A stretch of 64,000 bases of DNA from UBA8389 sp942493385 (GTDB taxonomy: Bacteria > Bacteroidota > Bacteroidia > Bacteroidales > UBA1402): positions 434,001 to 498,000 of the forward strand of contig OW818699.1 of the NCBI GenBank assembly GCA_942493385.1, read 5' to 3'. The notes under the pieces are model-generated. The model ran no database searches and was not told the origin of the DNA. It was given only the letters and a program-made list of their open reading frames with translations. The position numbers were made by a program, and so were the translations under genes. The stretch's first letter is position 1; each line of letters starts with the position of its first letter. Positions 36,327 through 45,331 of the stretch are shown one piece after another.

Positions 36327-37787
36327 ATGGAGAAAATTATGGAAGTAGAACAAGATACCATACTCGATCAAGTCACCAGTGGTGATTATAAATACGGTTT
36401 TGTCAGCGACTTTGCCTCGGATAGCATCCCTTCCGGGCTGAGCGAAGATGTTGTGAGGTTGATTTCATCGAAGAAAAACGAACCTGAATGGTTGCTGGAC
36501 TTCAGATTGAAAGCCTACAAACACTGGCTGACGTTGAAAATGCCTGAATGGCCACATCTGACTATTCCGGAAATCGATTATCAGAAGATTATTTTTTATT
36601 CGGTTCCCAAACCTAGAATCGCTCCAACAAGTCTGGATGAAGTAGATCCTGAATTGTTGAAAACATTCGATAAATTGGGCATTTCCCTTCAGGAGCAGAA
36701 GCTGTTGTCAGGTATGGCTGTGGATGCGGTCATGGACAGCGTTTCGGTAAAAACTACCTTTAAGGAAAACCTGGCTGAACTCGGCATCATCTTTTGTTCG
36801 TTCAGCGAAGCGGTTCAACAATACCCTGATTTGGTCCGTCAATACCTCGGTTCGGTGGTGGGCTATCGGGATAATTTCTTCGCAGCACTCAATTGTGCCG
36901 TTTTCAGCGATGGCTCTTTTGTCTATATTCCAAAAGGAGTGCGTTGTCCGATGGAACTTTCCACTTATTTCCGCATTAATGCCGCCAATACTGGTCAGTT
37001 TGAACGAACGCTCATCATAGCCGATGACGAATCCTATGTCAGCTATCTCGAAGGTTGCACCGCTCCAATGCGGGATGAGAATCAATTGCATGCGGCCATC
37101 GTTGAAATCATCGCACTTGAAAAAGCGGAAGTCAAGTATTCCACCGTTCAGAACTGGTACCCTGGTGATAAAAACGGCAAAGGCGGGATTTTCAATTTCG
37201 TGACCAAACGCGCTTTGTGCAAAGGAAATCATTCCAAAGTTTCATGGACGCAAGTGGAAACTGGTTCGGCCATTACTTGGAAATATCCAAGCTGCATTCT
37301 GGCTGGAGACGATTCACAAGGAGAATTTTACTCCGTGGCTGTGACCAATAACTACCAACAGGCAGATACCGGTACAAAAATGATTCATTTGGGCAAGAAT
37401 ACACGAAGCCGAATCGTTTCCAAAGGGATTTCGGCCGGTAAAAGTCAGAATAGTTACCGAGGCCTGGTCAAGGTTTCGCCCAAAGCGGACAATGCCCGAA
37501 ATTTCTCGCAATGTGACAGTCTGTTGCTGGGTGATCAATGTGGTGCGCATACGTTCCCCTATATTGACATCAACAATGAAACGGCCGTGGTGGAACATGA
37601 GGCCACTACGTCAAAGATCAATGAAGATCAGCTTTTCTATTGCAATCAACGGGGTATTTCCACCGAGGATGCTGTCGGGCTGATCGTAAACGGATATGTT
37701 AAAGAGGTCATAAACAAGTTGCCAATGGAATTTGCTGTAGAAGCTCAAAAGCTTTTGCAGATATCTTTGGAAGGCAGCGTCGGATAA
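36327..37787 (+). CDS. sufB: Fe-S cluster assembly scaffold SufB
   Basis: 486 residues. Core of the SufBCD scaffold that builds Fe-S clusters. Contains KGVRCPMELSTYFRIN, EGCTAPMRDENQLHAAIVEII, SAGKSQNSYRG and the C-terminal EHEATTSKINEDQLFYC with the conserved E and C residues of the SufB beta-helix and interface. Complete relative to the family. It follows cvpA by 3 bp. Its stop is directly adjacent to the start of pnuC, so sufB is separated from sufC by two membrane-protein genes. Confidence 0.98.
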   Translation: MEKIMEVEQDTILDQVTSGDYKYGFVSDFASDSIPSGLSEDVVRLISSKKNEPEWLLDFRLKAYKHWLTLKMPEWPHLTIPEIDYQKIIFYSVPKPRIAPTSLDEVDPELLKTFDKLGISLQEQKLLSGMAVDAVMDSVSVKTTFKENLAELGIIFCSFSEAVQQYPDLVRQYLGSVVGYRDNFFAALNCAVFSDGSFVYIPKGVRCPMELSTYFRINAANTGQFERTLIIADDESYVSYLEGCTAPMRDENQLHAAIVEIIALEKAEVKYSTVQNWYPGDKNGKGGIFNFVTKRALCKGNHSKVSWTQVETGSAITWKYPSCILAGDDSQGEFYSVAVTNNYQQADTGTKMIHLGKNTRSRIVSKGISAGKSQNSYRGLVKVSPKADNARNFSQCDSLLLGDQCGAHTFPYIDINNETAVVEHEATTSKINEDQLFYCNQRGISTEDAVGLIVNGYVKEVINKLPMEFAVEAQKLLQISLEGSVG

Positions 37788-38432
37788 ATGGAGGTATTGA
37801 ATTATACGTTGTTCACACTTTGGGGTTATCCACTCAGTGTGCTGGAATTGGTTGGAGTGCTGACCGGTTTTACAACGGTTTTTTTGGCATCCAAAGCATG
37901 GGCGGTCAATTTCTTGTTCGCTCTGGTTAATGCCATCGCTTATTTTCTGTTGTATTTCCAAAATCAACTGTATTCGGTGATGCTGCTGCAACTCTTTTAC
38001 TTCAGTTTCAGCATTTACGGATACTACCATTGGAAACATCCGAAGGCCAATGATGCAGATGGGAAAAAGGAATTAAGGATTGGTTTATTAAGCTGGAGAG
38101 CAAGGATCTTTTGGATTATTGGCATTTTGGTGATTGGAACAGGTTGGGGTTTTGGAGTCATCCATTTTCAAGCCCAATATCCGGGGTATTTTGCTCCGCC
38201 AGCTTTTCCAATGTTGGATGCCGTTTTGACCATGGGCAGCATCGTTGCACAATACTTGCTTTCCAGAAAGATATGGGAGAATTGGATTCTGTGGATTGTT
38301 CTGGATAGCATCAGTACCGTGATGTATGCATCCATTGGCATGGTGTTCACCGCCTTTATGTTCGGAACGTTCACCCTCATCGCCTTGAATGCAATCGTTA
38401 AATGGAAAAAGATATATGAAGCATACGAATGA
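37788..38432 (+). CDS. pnuC: PnuC family transporter (nicotinamide riboside or thiamine type)
   Basis: 214 residues with about seven membrane helices. Family motifs: SVLELVGVLTGFTTVFLASK near the N-terminus, FYFSFSIYGYYHWKH (PnuC W-x-x-W-like region) and ENWILWIVLDSISTVMYA (consensus W..WI..D). PnuC proteins are facilitators for nicotinamide riboside; relatives (PnuT) carry thiamine. The substrate here cannot be read from sequence. The start codon directly follows the sufB stop (TAA-ATG), so it is translated as part of the suf transcript. Confidence 0.85.
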   Translation: MEVLNYTLFTLWGYPLSVLELVGVLTGFTTVFLASKAWAVNFLFALVNAIAYFLLYFQNQLYSVMLLQLFYFSFSIYGYYHWKHPKANDADGKKELRIGLLSWRARIFWIIGILVIGTGWGFGVIHFQAQYPGYFAPPAFPMLDAVLTMGSIVAQYLLSRKIWENWILWIVLDSISTVMYASIGMVFTAFMFGTFTLIALNAIVKWKKIYEAYE

Positions 38433-38724
38433 CGACATCGAAGAGCCTGTCCGCAAAAGCCCCTGGGTTTTGGCTGGTGGCATCTTGATTCTTTTGCTTT
38501 TACTGGTGTTGGGTGTTTTCTTATTGGTGGAAGCGCTAAAGACTCCGGAAGGGCCTCAGGACATGTTGGATATGAAGCGTATGGCTGCAAGTGGAATTGG
38601 AGTGATTCTTTTCTCCGTTGCTGTGTTTTTCTTCCTGATCAGGTTGTATAAACCAACCATCAATTCAAAAAAATCGGCAAAACGTAAGCCTGCCAAACGA
38701 AAAAGAGCTTCGAAAAAGAAATAA
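38416..38724 (+). CDS. Small two-helix membrane protein in the suf operon
   Basis: 102 residues, unrecognised. Two hydrophobic segments (WVLAGGILILLLLLVLGVFLL and GIGVILFSVAVFFFLIRLY), a short acidic N-terminus and a very basic lysine/arginine-rich C-terminal tail (SKKSAKRKPAKRKRASKKK), which could bind nucleic acid or acidic lipids. It overlaps the end of pnuC by 17 bp, which suggests translational coupling, and lies 21 bp before sufC. The start MKHTNDDIEE is chosen; nine residues upstream are also open. Confidence 0.65.
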   Translation: MKHTNDDIEEPVRKSPWVLAGGILILLLLLVLGVFLLVEALKTPEGPQDMLDMKRMAASGIGVILFSVAVFFFLIRLYKPTINSKKSAKRKPAKRKRASKKK

Positions 38725-38745
38725 ATAATCAGTAAAACTCAGAAT

Positions 38746-39504
38746 ATGTTGCTTGAAATTAAAAATCTGCATGCCAACGTTGACGGAAAGGAAATCCTGA
38801 AAGGCATCAACCTGACCATCAATGAAGGTGAAATTCATGCTATCATGGGCCCGAACGGTTCAGGTAAAAGTACCCTTTCAGCCGTCCTGACCGGAAATCC
38901 GGCTTTCGAAGTGACGGAAGGTGAAATCTGGTTCAATGGTAAGAATCTTTTGGAAATGAGTCCTGAGAACAGATCCCGTGAGGGTTTGTTCCTGAGTTTC
39001 CAGTATCCCGTGGAAATACCAGGCGTCAGTATGGTCAACTTCATGCGTGCAGCGGTGAATGAACACCGTAAATACCGCAATGAACCTGCTTTGTCGGCTT
39101 CCGACTTTCTGAAACTGATGCGTGAAAAGCGTTCAGTTGTGGAGTTGGACAGCAAGTTGGCCAATCGTTCTGTGAACGAAGGGTTCTCTGGAGGTGAAAA
39201 GAAACGCAATGAGATCTTTCAGATGGCCATGTTGGAACCCAAACTTTCCATCCTCGATGAGACAGACAGCGGACTGGATATCGATGCGCTTCGAATCGTT
39301 GCTCAGGGGGTTAATAAACTGAGTTCACCCACGAATTCAACCATAGTGATTACCCACTACCAACGTTTGCTCGATTACATCGTTCCGGATAAAGTTCACA
39401 TCTTATACAATGGGCAGATTGTAAAAACCGCAGGTCGTGAACTAGTCCTCGAACTGGAAGAAAAGGGTTACGACTGGATCAAACAAGAAGTGGACGAAAA
39501 ATGA
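38746..39504 (+). CDS. sufC: Fe-S cluster assembly ATPase SufC
   Basis: 252 residues. ABC-type ATPase of the SufBC2D complex. Walker A GPNGSGKST near 34-42, Q-loop LSFQYPVEIPGVS, signature SGGEKKRNE, Walker B LSILDETDSGLD, and the switch histidine in ITHYQRLLDYI. It overlaps sufD by 4 bp (ATGA). Confidence 0.98.
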   Translation: MLLEIKNLHANVDGKEILKGINLTINEGEIHAIMGPNGSGKSTLSAVLTGNPAFEVTEGEIWFNGKNLLEMSPENRSREGLFLSFQYPVEIPGVSMVNFMRAAVNEHRKYRNEPALSASDFLKLMREKRSVVELDSKLANRSVNEGFSGGEKKRNEIFQMAMLEPKLSILDETDSGLDIDALRIVAQGVNKLSSPTNSTIVITHYQRLLDYIVPDKVHILYNGQIVKTAGRELVLELEEKGYDWIKQEVDEK

Positions 39505-40844
39505 AAGCGGAAGAAACCTATTTGGAAATCTACGGACAGTACAGCGATGTAGTGGCGAAACACTCGGCCCCATTGCTGAACAATCGACGTGAGGCTGCTT
39601 TTGGAGTATTGAAAGAAAGCGGCATACCTGATGTTTCTCAAGAGGAATATCGGCATTTTGACCTGCAGAAAGCGCTGGCTGTCGATTACGGTATGAATTT
39701 GAACCGTTTTCTTACCAAGCTGAATCCTCAGGATGTTTTTTGTTGCGATGTTCCCAATCTTTCCACGCGTTTGCTTTTTGTTGTGAACGACCAATGCTCC
39801 AAAGAACCCTTGAAGGTGGCTTTGCCCGAGGGCGTTTTGTGTGGAAGCCTACAGGATTTTGCTCTAAGTCATGCTGCGTTGCTCGAACCCTATTATGGTC
39901 AATTATCGGCCGATTCCACCGATGGAATGGTTGCTTTGAATACCATGTTTGCTCAGGATGGCTTTGTTTTGTACCTTCCTGCCGGCATTCAAATTGACAA
40001 ACCCATTCAGTTAATTCAGGTGCTTCATGGTAAGGAAGACCGAATGGTCAATCGTCGCTTGCTGGTCATTGCGGAAGAAGGTTCCCACGCACAGTTGCTG
40101 GTTTGCGACCATGCCCTTTCATCGAAGAAATTCTTCTCCAATCAAGTCGCTGAGATCTTTGTCGGAAAAAATGCTTCATTGGAATACTACGAACTGGAGA
40201 TGGACCATGACGATACTGTTCGTGTGTCGAATACGTTCGTTAAGCAGGACGAGCACTCTTCCTTGTTAATGAATGGCATCACCTTGCAGAACGGTCAGAC
40301 AAGGAACAACATAACTGTGAAATTGGCCGGTAAATACGCTGAAACTAACTTGTCAGGAATGGCGCTGGCCGATCAGCAACATGTAGTGGACAATCATTTG
40401 TTTGTCGATCATGTTGCTCCACGTTGCACCAGTCATGAACTTTACAAATATGTTATTGACGATCAGGCTCGTGGTGTCTTTGGAGGACGCATCCTTGTGC
40501 GAAAGAATGCACAGAAAACTGCGGCATTTCAGTCCAACAAGAACCTATGCTCCACTCGTGAAGCTCGGATGTTCACCAAGCCGCAACTGGAAATCTATGC
40601 GGATGATGTTAAGTGCAGTCACGGTACAGCTACAGGACAGATCGATGAAAAGGCACTTTTCTACATGAGGACACGCGGTATTTCGGAGGTGGAAGCACGG
40701 TTGCTACTTAAATTTGCTTTTACAGCTGATGTGATTGACAACATACGTTTGGAACCCTTGAAGGACAGAATGAAAATGTTGGTTGAGAAACGTTTTCGCG
40801 GAGAGTTGGCAAAATGTGCCGGTTGTGCAGCGGCAGGTAAATAA
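39501..40844 (+). CDS. sufD: Fe-S cluster assembly protein SufD
   Basis: 447 residues, paralogue of SufB. The N-terminal helical region is followed by the parallel beta-helix core (DGFVLYLPAGIQIDKPIQLI) and the C-terminal conserved segment SHGTATGQIDEKALFYMRTRGIS, where the family has its key histidine. It ends CAGCAAAGK, a short cysteine pair not usual for the family core and possibly unimportant. Translationally coupled to sufC. Confidence 0.97.
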   Translation: MKAEETYLEIYGQYSDVVAKHSAPLLNNRREAAFGVLKESGIPDVSQEEYRHFDLQKALAVDYGMNLNRFLTKLNPQDVFCCDVPNLSTRLLFVVNDQCSKEPLKVALPEGVLCGSLQDFALSHAALLEPYYGQLSADSTDGMVALNTMFAQDGFVLYLPAGIQIDKPIQLIQVLHGKEDRMVNRRLLVIAEEGSHAQLLVCDHALSSKKFFSNQVAEIFVGKNASLEYYELEMDHDDTVRVSNTFVKQDEHSSLLMNGITLQNGQTRNNITVKLAGKYAETNLSGMALADQQHVVDNHLFVDHVAPRCTSHELYKYVIDDQARGVFGGRILVRKNAQKTAAFQSNKNLCSTREARMFTKPQLEIYADDVKCSHGTATGQIDEKALFYMRTRGISEVEARLLLKFAFTADVIDNIRLEPLKDRMKMLVEKRFRGELAKCAGCAAAGK

Positions 40845-40852
40845 GATAGACT

Positions 40853-42070
40853 ATGGAAGACTTTATCAAGGACATTCGTGCGGAATTCCCCATTTTATCG
40901 ACAAAAGTGTACGGTAAAGAGTTGGTTTATTTTGACAATGGAGCGACCACTCAAAAGCCACGTCGAGTTGTTGAGAAAATCGAATACGGTTATTATACGA
41001 CCAACTCCAACATCCATCGCGGCGTTCACTTCTTAAGTCAACGGGCAACGGAAGCCCACGAAAATGCCCGTGAGCGTGTTCGCCGTTTTCTCAATGCTGC
41101 TCAGGCAACAGAAATTGTCTTTACCCGAGGTACTACGGAAGCCATCAACCTTGTTGCTTTTTCTTTCGGAGAAGCATTCTGTCAGGAAGGCGATGAGCTA
41201 GTTGTTTCGGTGATGGAGCATCATTCCAATATTGTGCCTTGGCAGATGTTGTGCGAGCGGAAAAGAATGACCCTGAAAGTCATTCCAATGAACGATCAAG
41301 GAGAATTGCTTCAGGAGGATTTCCAAGCCTTGCTTACGCCGAAAGTGAAATTGGTAGCGATCACACATGTTTCCAATGTCTTGGGTACGGTAAACCCTGT
41401 GGGAGACATGATTCAGAAAGCCCATGCCGCTGGTATTCCGGTTTTGGTGGATGGTGCTCAGTCGGTTCCTCACTTAAAAGTCGATGTTCAGGCGCTTGAT
41501 GCCGATTTCTACGCATTCTCGGCCCATAAGATTTATGGCCCTGTCGGGATGGGCGTTCTTTATGGAAAATCAAATTTCCTGAATCTCATGCCACCCTACC
41601 AAGGAGGTGGTGAAATGATCGATCAAGTTCATTTCGACAAAACGACTTTCAACGTACTACCTTATAAGTTTGAAGCTGGTACTCCGGATTTTATTGGTTC
41701 GACCGCATTGGCAGAAGCACTCGATTTTGTCGATGAAATCGGACTAGACAGAATTGCCAATTATGAACATCAGTTGCTGGACTACGCTACTGAAGAAATG
41801 AAAAAGATCGATGGAATGCGTATTATTGGAACTGCACATGATAAAAGCGCTGTAATCTCGTTCCTACTTGGTTCCATCCATTCCTTTGATGCTGGTACGT
41901 TGCTGGATCATTTGGGTATTGCCGTCCGCACCGGACATCACTGTGCCCAGCCGCTCATTGACCGTCTCGGAATTGATGGTACCGTCAGGGCTTCTTTTGC
42001 CATATACAATACGCCAGAGGAAGTGGACATCATGGTTAAGGCGTTATACCGTATAAAAAATATGTTTTAA
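40853..42070 (+). CDS. sufS: Cysteine desulfurase SufS
   Basis: 405 residues, class V PLP aminotransferase fold. PLP-binding lysine K226 in SAHKIYGP. The persulfide-forming cysteine is C364 in RTGHHCAQPL, the short-loop arrangement of group II (SufS) desulfurases. It supplies sulfur to SufBCD, helped by SufE encoded just behind it. 8 bp after sufD. Confidence 0.98.
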   Translation: MEDFIKDIRAEFPILSTKVYGKELVYFDNGATTQKPRRVVEKIEYGYYTTNSNIHRGVHFLSQRATEAHENARERVRRFLNAAQATEIVFTRGTTEAINLVAFSFGEAFCQEGDELVVSVMEHHSNIVPWQMLCERKRMTLKVIPMNDQGELLQEDFQALLTPKVKLVAITHVSNVLGTVNPVGDMIQKAHAAGIPVLVDGAQSVPHLKVDVQALDADFYAFSAHKIYGPVGMGVLYGKSNFLNLMPPYQGGGEMIDQVHFDKTTFNVLPYKFEAGTPDFIGSTALAEALDFVDEIGLDRIANYEHQLLDYATEEMKKIDGMRIIGTAHDKSAVISFLLGSIHSFDAGTLLDHLGIAVRTGHHCAQPLIDRLGIDGTVRASFAIYNTPEEVDIMVKALYRIKNMF

Positions 42071-42081
42071 CTGTAAGAATT

Positions 42082-42504
42082 ATGACCATCAACGAAACCC
42101 AGGACGCCATCATCGAAGAATTCAGCGAATTTGAAGATTGGATGGACAAATACCAGTTACTTATTGACACCGGAAATAGTCTGGAGTCCATCGATGAACA
42201 ATACAAGCAAACGCAATTCCTCATCGAAGGCTGCCAGAGTCGCGTATGGTTGCATGCGGATTATATCGGTGGAAAGGTTATTTTTAAGGCTGAAAGTGAT
42301 GCTGTAATTGTGAAAGGGATTGTCATGTTGCTTATTCAGGTACTGTCTGACAGAACACCTCAAGAAATATTGGACGCCGACCTCTACTTCATCAATAGAA
42401 TTGGTTTGAAGGATCATCTTTCGCCAACAAGAGCCAATGGATTGGTTTCGATGGTTCGACAGATCCGGAATTATGCCCTAGCCTACAAATTGAAAGAAAA
42501 CTAG
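42082..42504 (+). CDS. sufE: Sulfur acceptor SufE
   Basis: 140 residues, standard length. Active cysteine C51 in IEGCQSRVWL takes the persulfide from SufS. The C-terminal region has the family's FINRIGLKDHLSPTRANGL segment. Last gene of the suf transcript. No sufA or other A-type carrier is in the operon. It converges on rnhB with only 7 bp between the stops. Confidence 0.98.
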   Translation: MTINETQDAIIEEFSEFEDWMDKYQLLIDTGNSLESIDEQYKQTQFLIEGCQSRVWLHADYIGGKVIFKAESDAVIVKGIVMLLIQVLSDRTPQEILDADLYFINRIGLKDHLSPTRANGLVSMVRQIRNYALAYKLKEN

Positions 42505-42511
42505 GATTTTT

Positions 42512-43180
42512 TTATTCGTCGAAAACAAGAGCAAGCTGATCTTCCAACTGTCTGAAGCTTTTCCGGTGATGTTCTGTTAGTCCGAATTTTCGGATGGCAT
42601 TCCGATGATCAAATGTTGGGTAACCCTTGTTTGATTTCCAATTATAATGAGGATTTTGTTCGTGCAGCATTTGCATGTAGTCATCGCGATAGGTTTTGGC
42701 CAAAACCGATGCTGCAGCAATATTCATGTATTTTCCGTCCCCCTTGACTTGACAAAAATAAGGGATGTCCGAGTAATGTTCGAACCGCTTTTCTTCTGCT
42801 TTCTGGTGTAATAATCGGTATAATGGAATCTGATTGATTTGACGAAAACGGTTTCCGTCGATCAGCAGGAATTCGGGCTTGGGCTCCAATTGGATGATAG
42901 CTCGGTGCATGGCCAGGAATGAAGCGTTCAGTATGTTCAGCTTGTCAATTTCATGGGCTTCCACAACACCCAATCCCCAAGAAATCGCCTCTTTTTCAAT
43001 GATTTCGCGTAGCTCGTAGCGTTTTTTTTCACTGAGTTGTTTGGAATCATTCAGCTCTTCATTTTGAAAGTCTTTCGGCAGAATGACTGCTGCTGCATAA
43101 ACGGGCCCGGCTAAACAACCTCGACCGGCTTCATCACAGCCGGCTTCGAGCAGATTCATATTCAAAAAGGCGTTCAGCAT
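42512..43180 (-). CDS. rnhB: Ribonuclease HII
   Basis: Removes RNA from RNA-DNA hybrids and single misinserted ribonucleotides. 222 residues. Active-site motif GCDEAGRGCLAGPV with D16 and E17; further acidic residues in LLIDGNRF and the AAASVLAKTYRDDYM region. An ATG seven codons later (43159) is an alternative start. Last gene of the group LD-carboxypeptidase, M28 protein, rnhB. Confidence 0.96.
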   Translation of the reverse strand: MLNAFLNMNLLEAGCDEAGRGCLAGPVYAAAVILPKDFQNEELNDSKQLSEKKRYELREIIEKEAISWGLGVVEAHEIDKLNILNASFLAMHRAIIQLEPKPEFLLIDGNRFRQINQIPLYRLLHQKAEEKRFEHYSDIPYFCQVKGDGKYMNIAAASVLAKTYRDDYMQMLHEQNPHYNWKSNKGYPTFDHRNAIRKFGLTEHHRKSFRQLEDQLALVFDE

Positions 43181-43195
43181 GATAGAAGGTTTGGG

Positions 43196-44200
43196 TTATG
43201 GATTGAAAATGACGTTCAATAAGGTTTCACCTACCATTTTTAGGCTGTTTTTATCGATGTTTTTCATCGTATCACCCATCGTATGCCAATAAGGTACAAA
43301 TCCAGTTCCACTTCCAGGATTGTAATCGATGATGTCAATACAAGGGATTCCAGCAATGCGGTTCACGAAGAGGTGGTCGTCTGTAATGGCCCCGCCCTCG
43401 GTTGCGACAAAACTGGCATTGTAACCAAGCGATGCCGCTGTTGCCCAAACTTTTTGCAAAACCTGAGGTGCATACTGCAAGGAATAGTAATCCCACATAA
43501 AATTGGGAGCTTTACCACCGACCATGTCCAATAGAATTCCGAATGCTGCTTGATAACCTGATTTTTTAGCTTCCTTTGCCCAATATTGTGTACCTAAACA
43601 CCAAGAGTCTTCGTTGTCTTTTTTACTTGAAAATTTCGGAGTTCCCATATCTTCTGCATCTAAGAACACGATGTCTACCCCAAAAGCAGGTAAATTTCCT
43701 TTGGCTGCTTCAGCTTGCAACTGACGTGCAACCTCCATGAGCACACCGACACCGCTTGCTCCGTCATTGGCTCCGTCTATCGGAGTACGCCAGTTGGCAG
43801 GATTGGCGTCCTGATCTGCCCAAGGCCTGGAATCCCAATGGGCACACAAAAGAATGCGTTTCGTTTTTTCCGGTTGGTAGGATGCGATGATGTTTGTTGC
43901 TTTTAATTTGCTACCGTCCCAAGCAATTAACTCACAATCCTGATTGGTTGTTTTTGCACCAAAGGCCTTCATTCTTTCAGATAAATAGTCTCTGCAATCA
44001 GAATGAGTTTTGGTGTTCGGAACCCTAGGACCAAAAGCAACCTGTTTTTCAACATAACTGTAAGAACTGTCAGCATTAAACGTTGGTTTAACGGTGGCTG
44101 TTTCAGTTTTTACAATTGATTTCTGAGAGCCGGCACCACAAGAAAGGATGCCGAAAGTCCCGATTAAAACGGTTAAACCAACTAGTAGCGATTTATGCAT
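43196..44200 (-). CDS. M28-fold lipoprotein, glutaminyl-peptide cyclotransferase-like
   Basis: 334 residues. Lipoprotein signal with C21 in GILSC. The metal-site residues fit the bacterial type II glutaminyl cyclase group: H121 in CAHWDSRPW, D146 in GANDGASG, E183-D184 in LDAEDMG, and a His in DDHLFVNRIAG near 272. These enzymes convert N-terminal Gln to pyroglutamate in the periplasm. Secreted proteins in this window consistently expose Gln after signal cleavage, which supports the call. An ordinary M28 aminopeptidase is the alternative. It lies 12 bp behind the LD-carboxypeptidase gene and 15 bp before rnhB. Confidence 0.8.
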   Translation of the reverse strand: MHKSLLVGLTVLIGTFGILSCGAGSQKSIVKTETATVKPTFNADSSYSYVEKQVAFGPRVPNTKTHSDCRDYLSERMKAFGAKTTNQDCELIAWDGSKLKATNIIASYQPEKTKRILLCAHWDSRPWADQDANPANWRTPIDGANDGASGVGVLMEVARQLQAEAAKGNLPAFGVDIVFLDAEDMGTPKFSSKKDNEDSWCLGTQYWAKEAKKSGYQAAFGILLDMVGGKAPNFMWDYYSLQYAPQVLQKVWATAASLGYNASFVATEGGAITDDHLFVNRIAGIPCIDIIDYNPGSGTGFVPYWHTMGDTMKNIDKNSLKMVGETLLNVIFNP

Positions 44201-44212
44201 GGTATGTTGAGT

Positions 44213-45112
44213 TTAGAATTGGAGACATACATTTTCTTTGTTGACATCGAGCCTTGTCCTGGCTCCACAAATCAGCGGAAGATTCCTACCGTCATGTCCG
44301 ACTGGGAAATCAAAACAGACAGGGTAGGTGTAATCAGAAACGGCGTCCGCGATGATTTCTCGCACTGTTTTTCCGAACAATGGATCTTCTTCATAATCTG
44401 AAAAGTTTCCGACGATGAGTCCTGAAATCCGGGAGAGAACTCCACCCAGCTTCAAGTTGTGCATCATTCGATCCACGACATAAGGTTTCTCACCAATATC
44501 TTCGATGAAAAGGATGCATTCCTCAGGAATAACATCGAATGGCGTGCCGCGCAAGCTGTATAAGATGGAAAGATTGCCTCCGCACAAAATGCCTTCGGCA
44601 AAACCAATCCGATTTAAAACATGGGATTCACAGTAGTAGGTTGGCAGAGTCCCAAACAAAATTTGTTGTAGCATTCGTACGTGCTCTTGCTCGCTTTTCA
44701 TCGATTCAGCCAATGCTTTTGCCATACCACCATGAATGGATGCGATGCCTTCTTTTTGTAAAATGGCGTGCAACATGGTAATGTCGCTGTAGCCAATCAG
44801 CCATTTTGGATACTTGTTGAAGGTGTGCCAATCCAGTTTGTCCAAAATCTGAATGGTGCCATAACCTCCTCTGGTAAAGAAAATGGCTTTGCATTCCGTG
44901 TCATCCAGAGCTTCCTGCAAATCAAAAAGCCGTTGTTCGTTGGTTCCAGCGAAGCGACCAAAGTTGGATTGAGCATATTTCCCGATACGAGCGATCAACC
45001 CCCAGTTCTGAAGACATTTCTGAGCACCCTCCACCAATTCAAAATCGATGACACCAGCAGGTGAAACCAAGCGCACAACGGAACCTTTTACTAAATACGG
45101 GGGTATTAGCAT
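44213..45112 (-). CDS. LD-carboxypeptidase (peptidase family S66)
   Basis: 299 residues. Nucleophile S109 in LIGYSDIT; RGGYG at 81-85; Glu in LFIEDIGEKPY and His in FPVGHDGRN complete the S66 Ser-Glu-His triad. It trims the terminal D-Ala from tetrapeptides in peptidoglycan recycling (LdcA); the MccF-type immunity relatives share the fold. No signal peptide, so cytoplasmic. First gene of a three-gene - strand series. Confidence 0.93.
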   Translation of the reverse strand: MLIPPYLVKGSVVRLVSPAGVIDFELVEGAQKCLQNWGLIARIGKYAQSNFGRFAGTNEQRLFDLQEALDDTECKAIFFTRGGYGTIQILDKLDWHTFNKYPKWLIGYSDITMLHAILQKEGIASIHGGMAKALAESMKSEQEHVRMLQQILFGTLPTYYCESHVLNRIGFAEGILCGGNLSILYSLRGTPFDVIPEECILFIEDIGEKPYVVDRMMHNLKLGGVLSRISGLIVGNFSDYEEDPLFGKTVREIIADAVSDYTYPVCFDFPVGHDGRNLPLICGARTRLDVNKENVCLQF

Positions 45113-45140
45113 TTGTTGAAGAATTTAGCTGTTGTTCAGA

Positions 45141-45148
45141 CAAAAGTA
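45141..45148 (-). promoter_or_regulatory. LD-carboxypeptidase operon promoter (-7 element)
   Basis: TACTTTTG followed by TC on the - strand, 28 bp before the start. The 219-bp divergent gap (45113-45331) also holds the promoter of the cupin regulator; I see nothing else in it. Confidence 0.5.
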
Positions 45149-45274
45149 GCATTTAATCTGAAAGGTTTTGAGTCTCCTAATCAGAATTTTGGCGATTTCC
45201 ACGGATTGATCGCGTTCCATGTCAAAATGCCCTTAATTCATTCTAAAAGTCGGTGTAAATATCAATTATTTGCT

Positions 45275-45282
45275 TATTTTTG
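45275..45282 (+). promoter_or_regulatory. XRE/cupin regulator promoter (-7 element)
   Basis: TATTTTTG followed by CC, 49 bp before the start codon. Just behind it ATCTGAT-like short repeats are visible, but no convincing operator palindrome. Confidence 0.5.
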
Positions 45283-45331
45283 CCAACTTTGATATCAGAT
45301 TGAAACATTTTAAACCTTAAATACACGTTTT

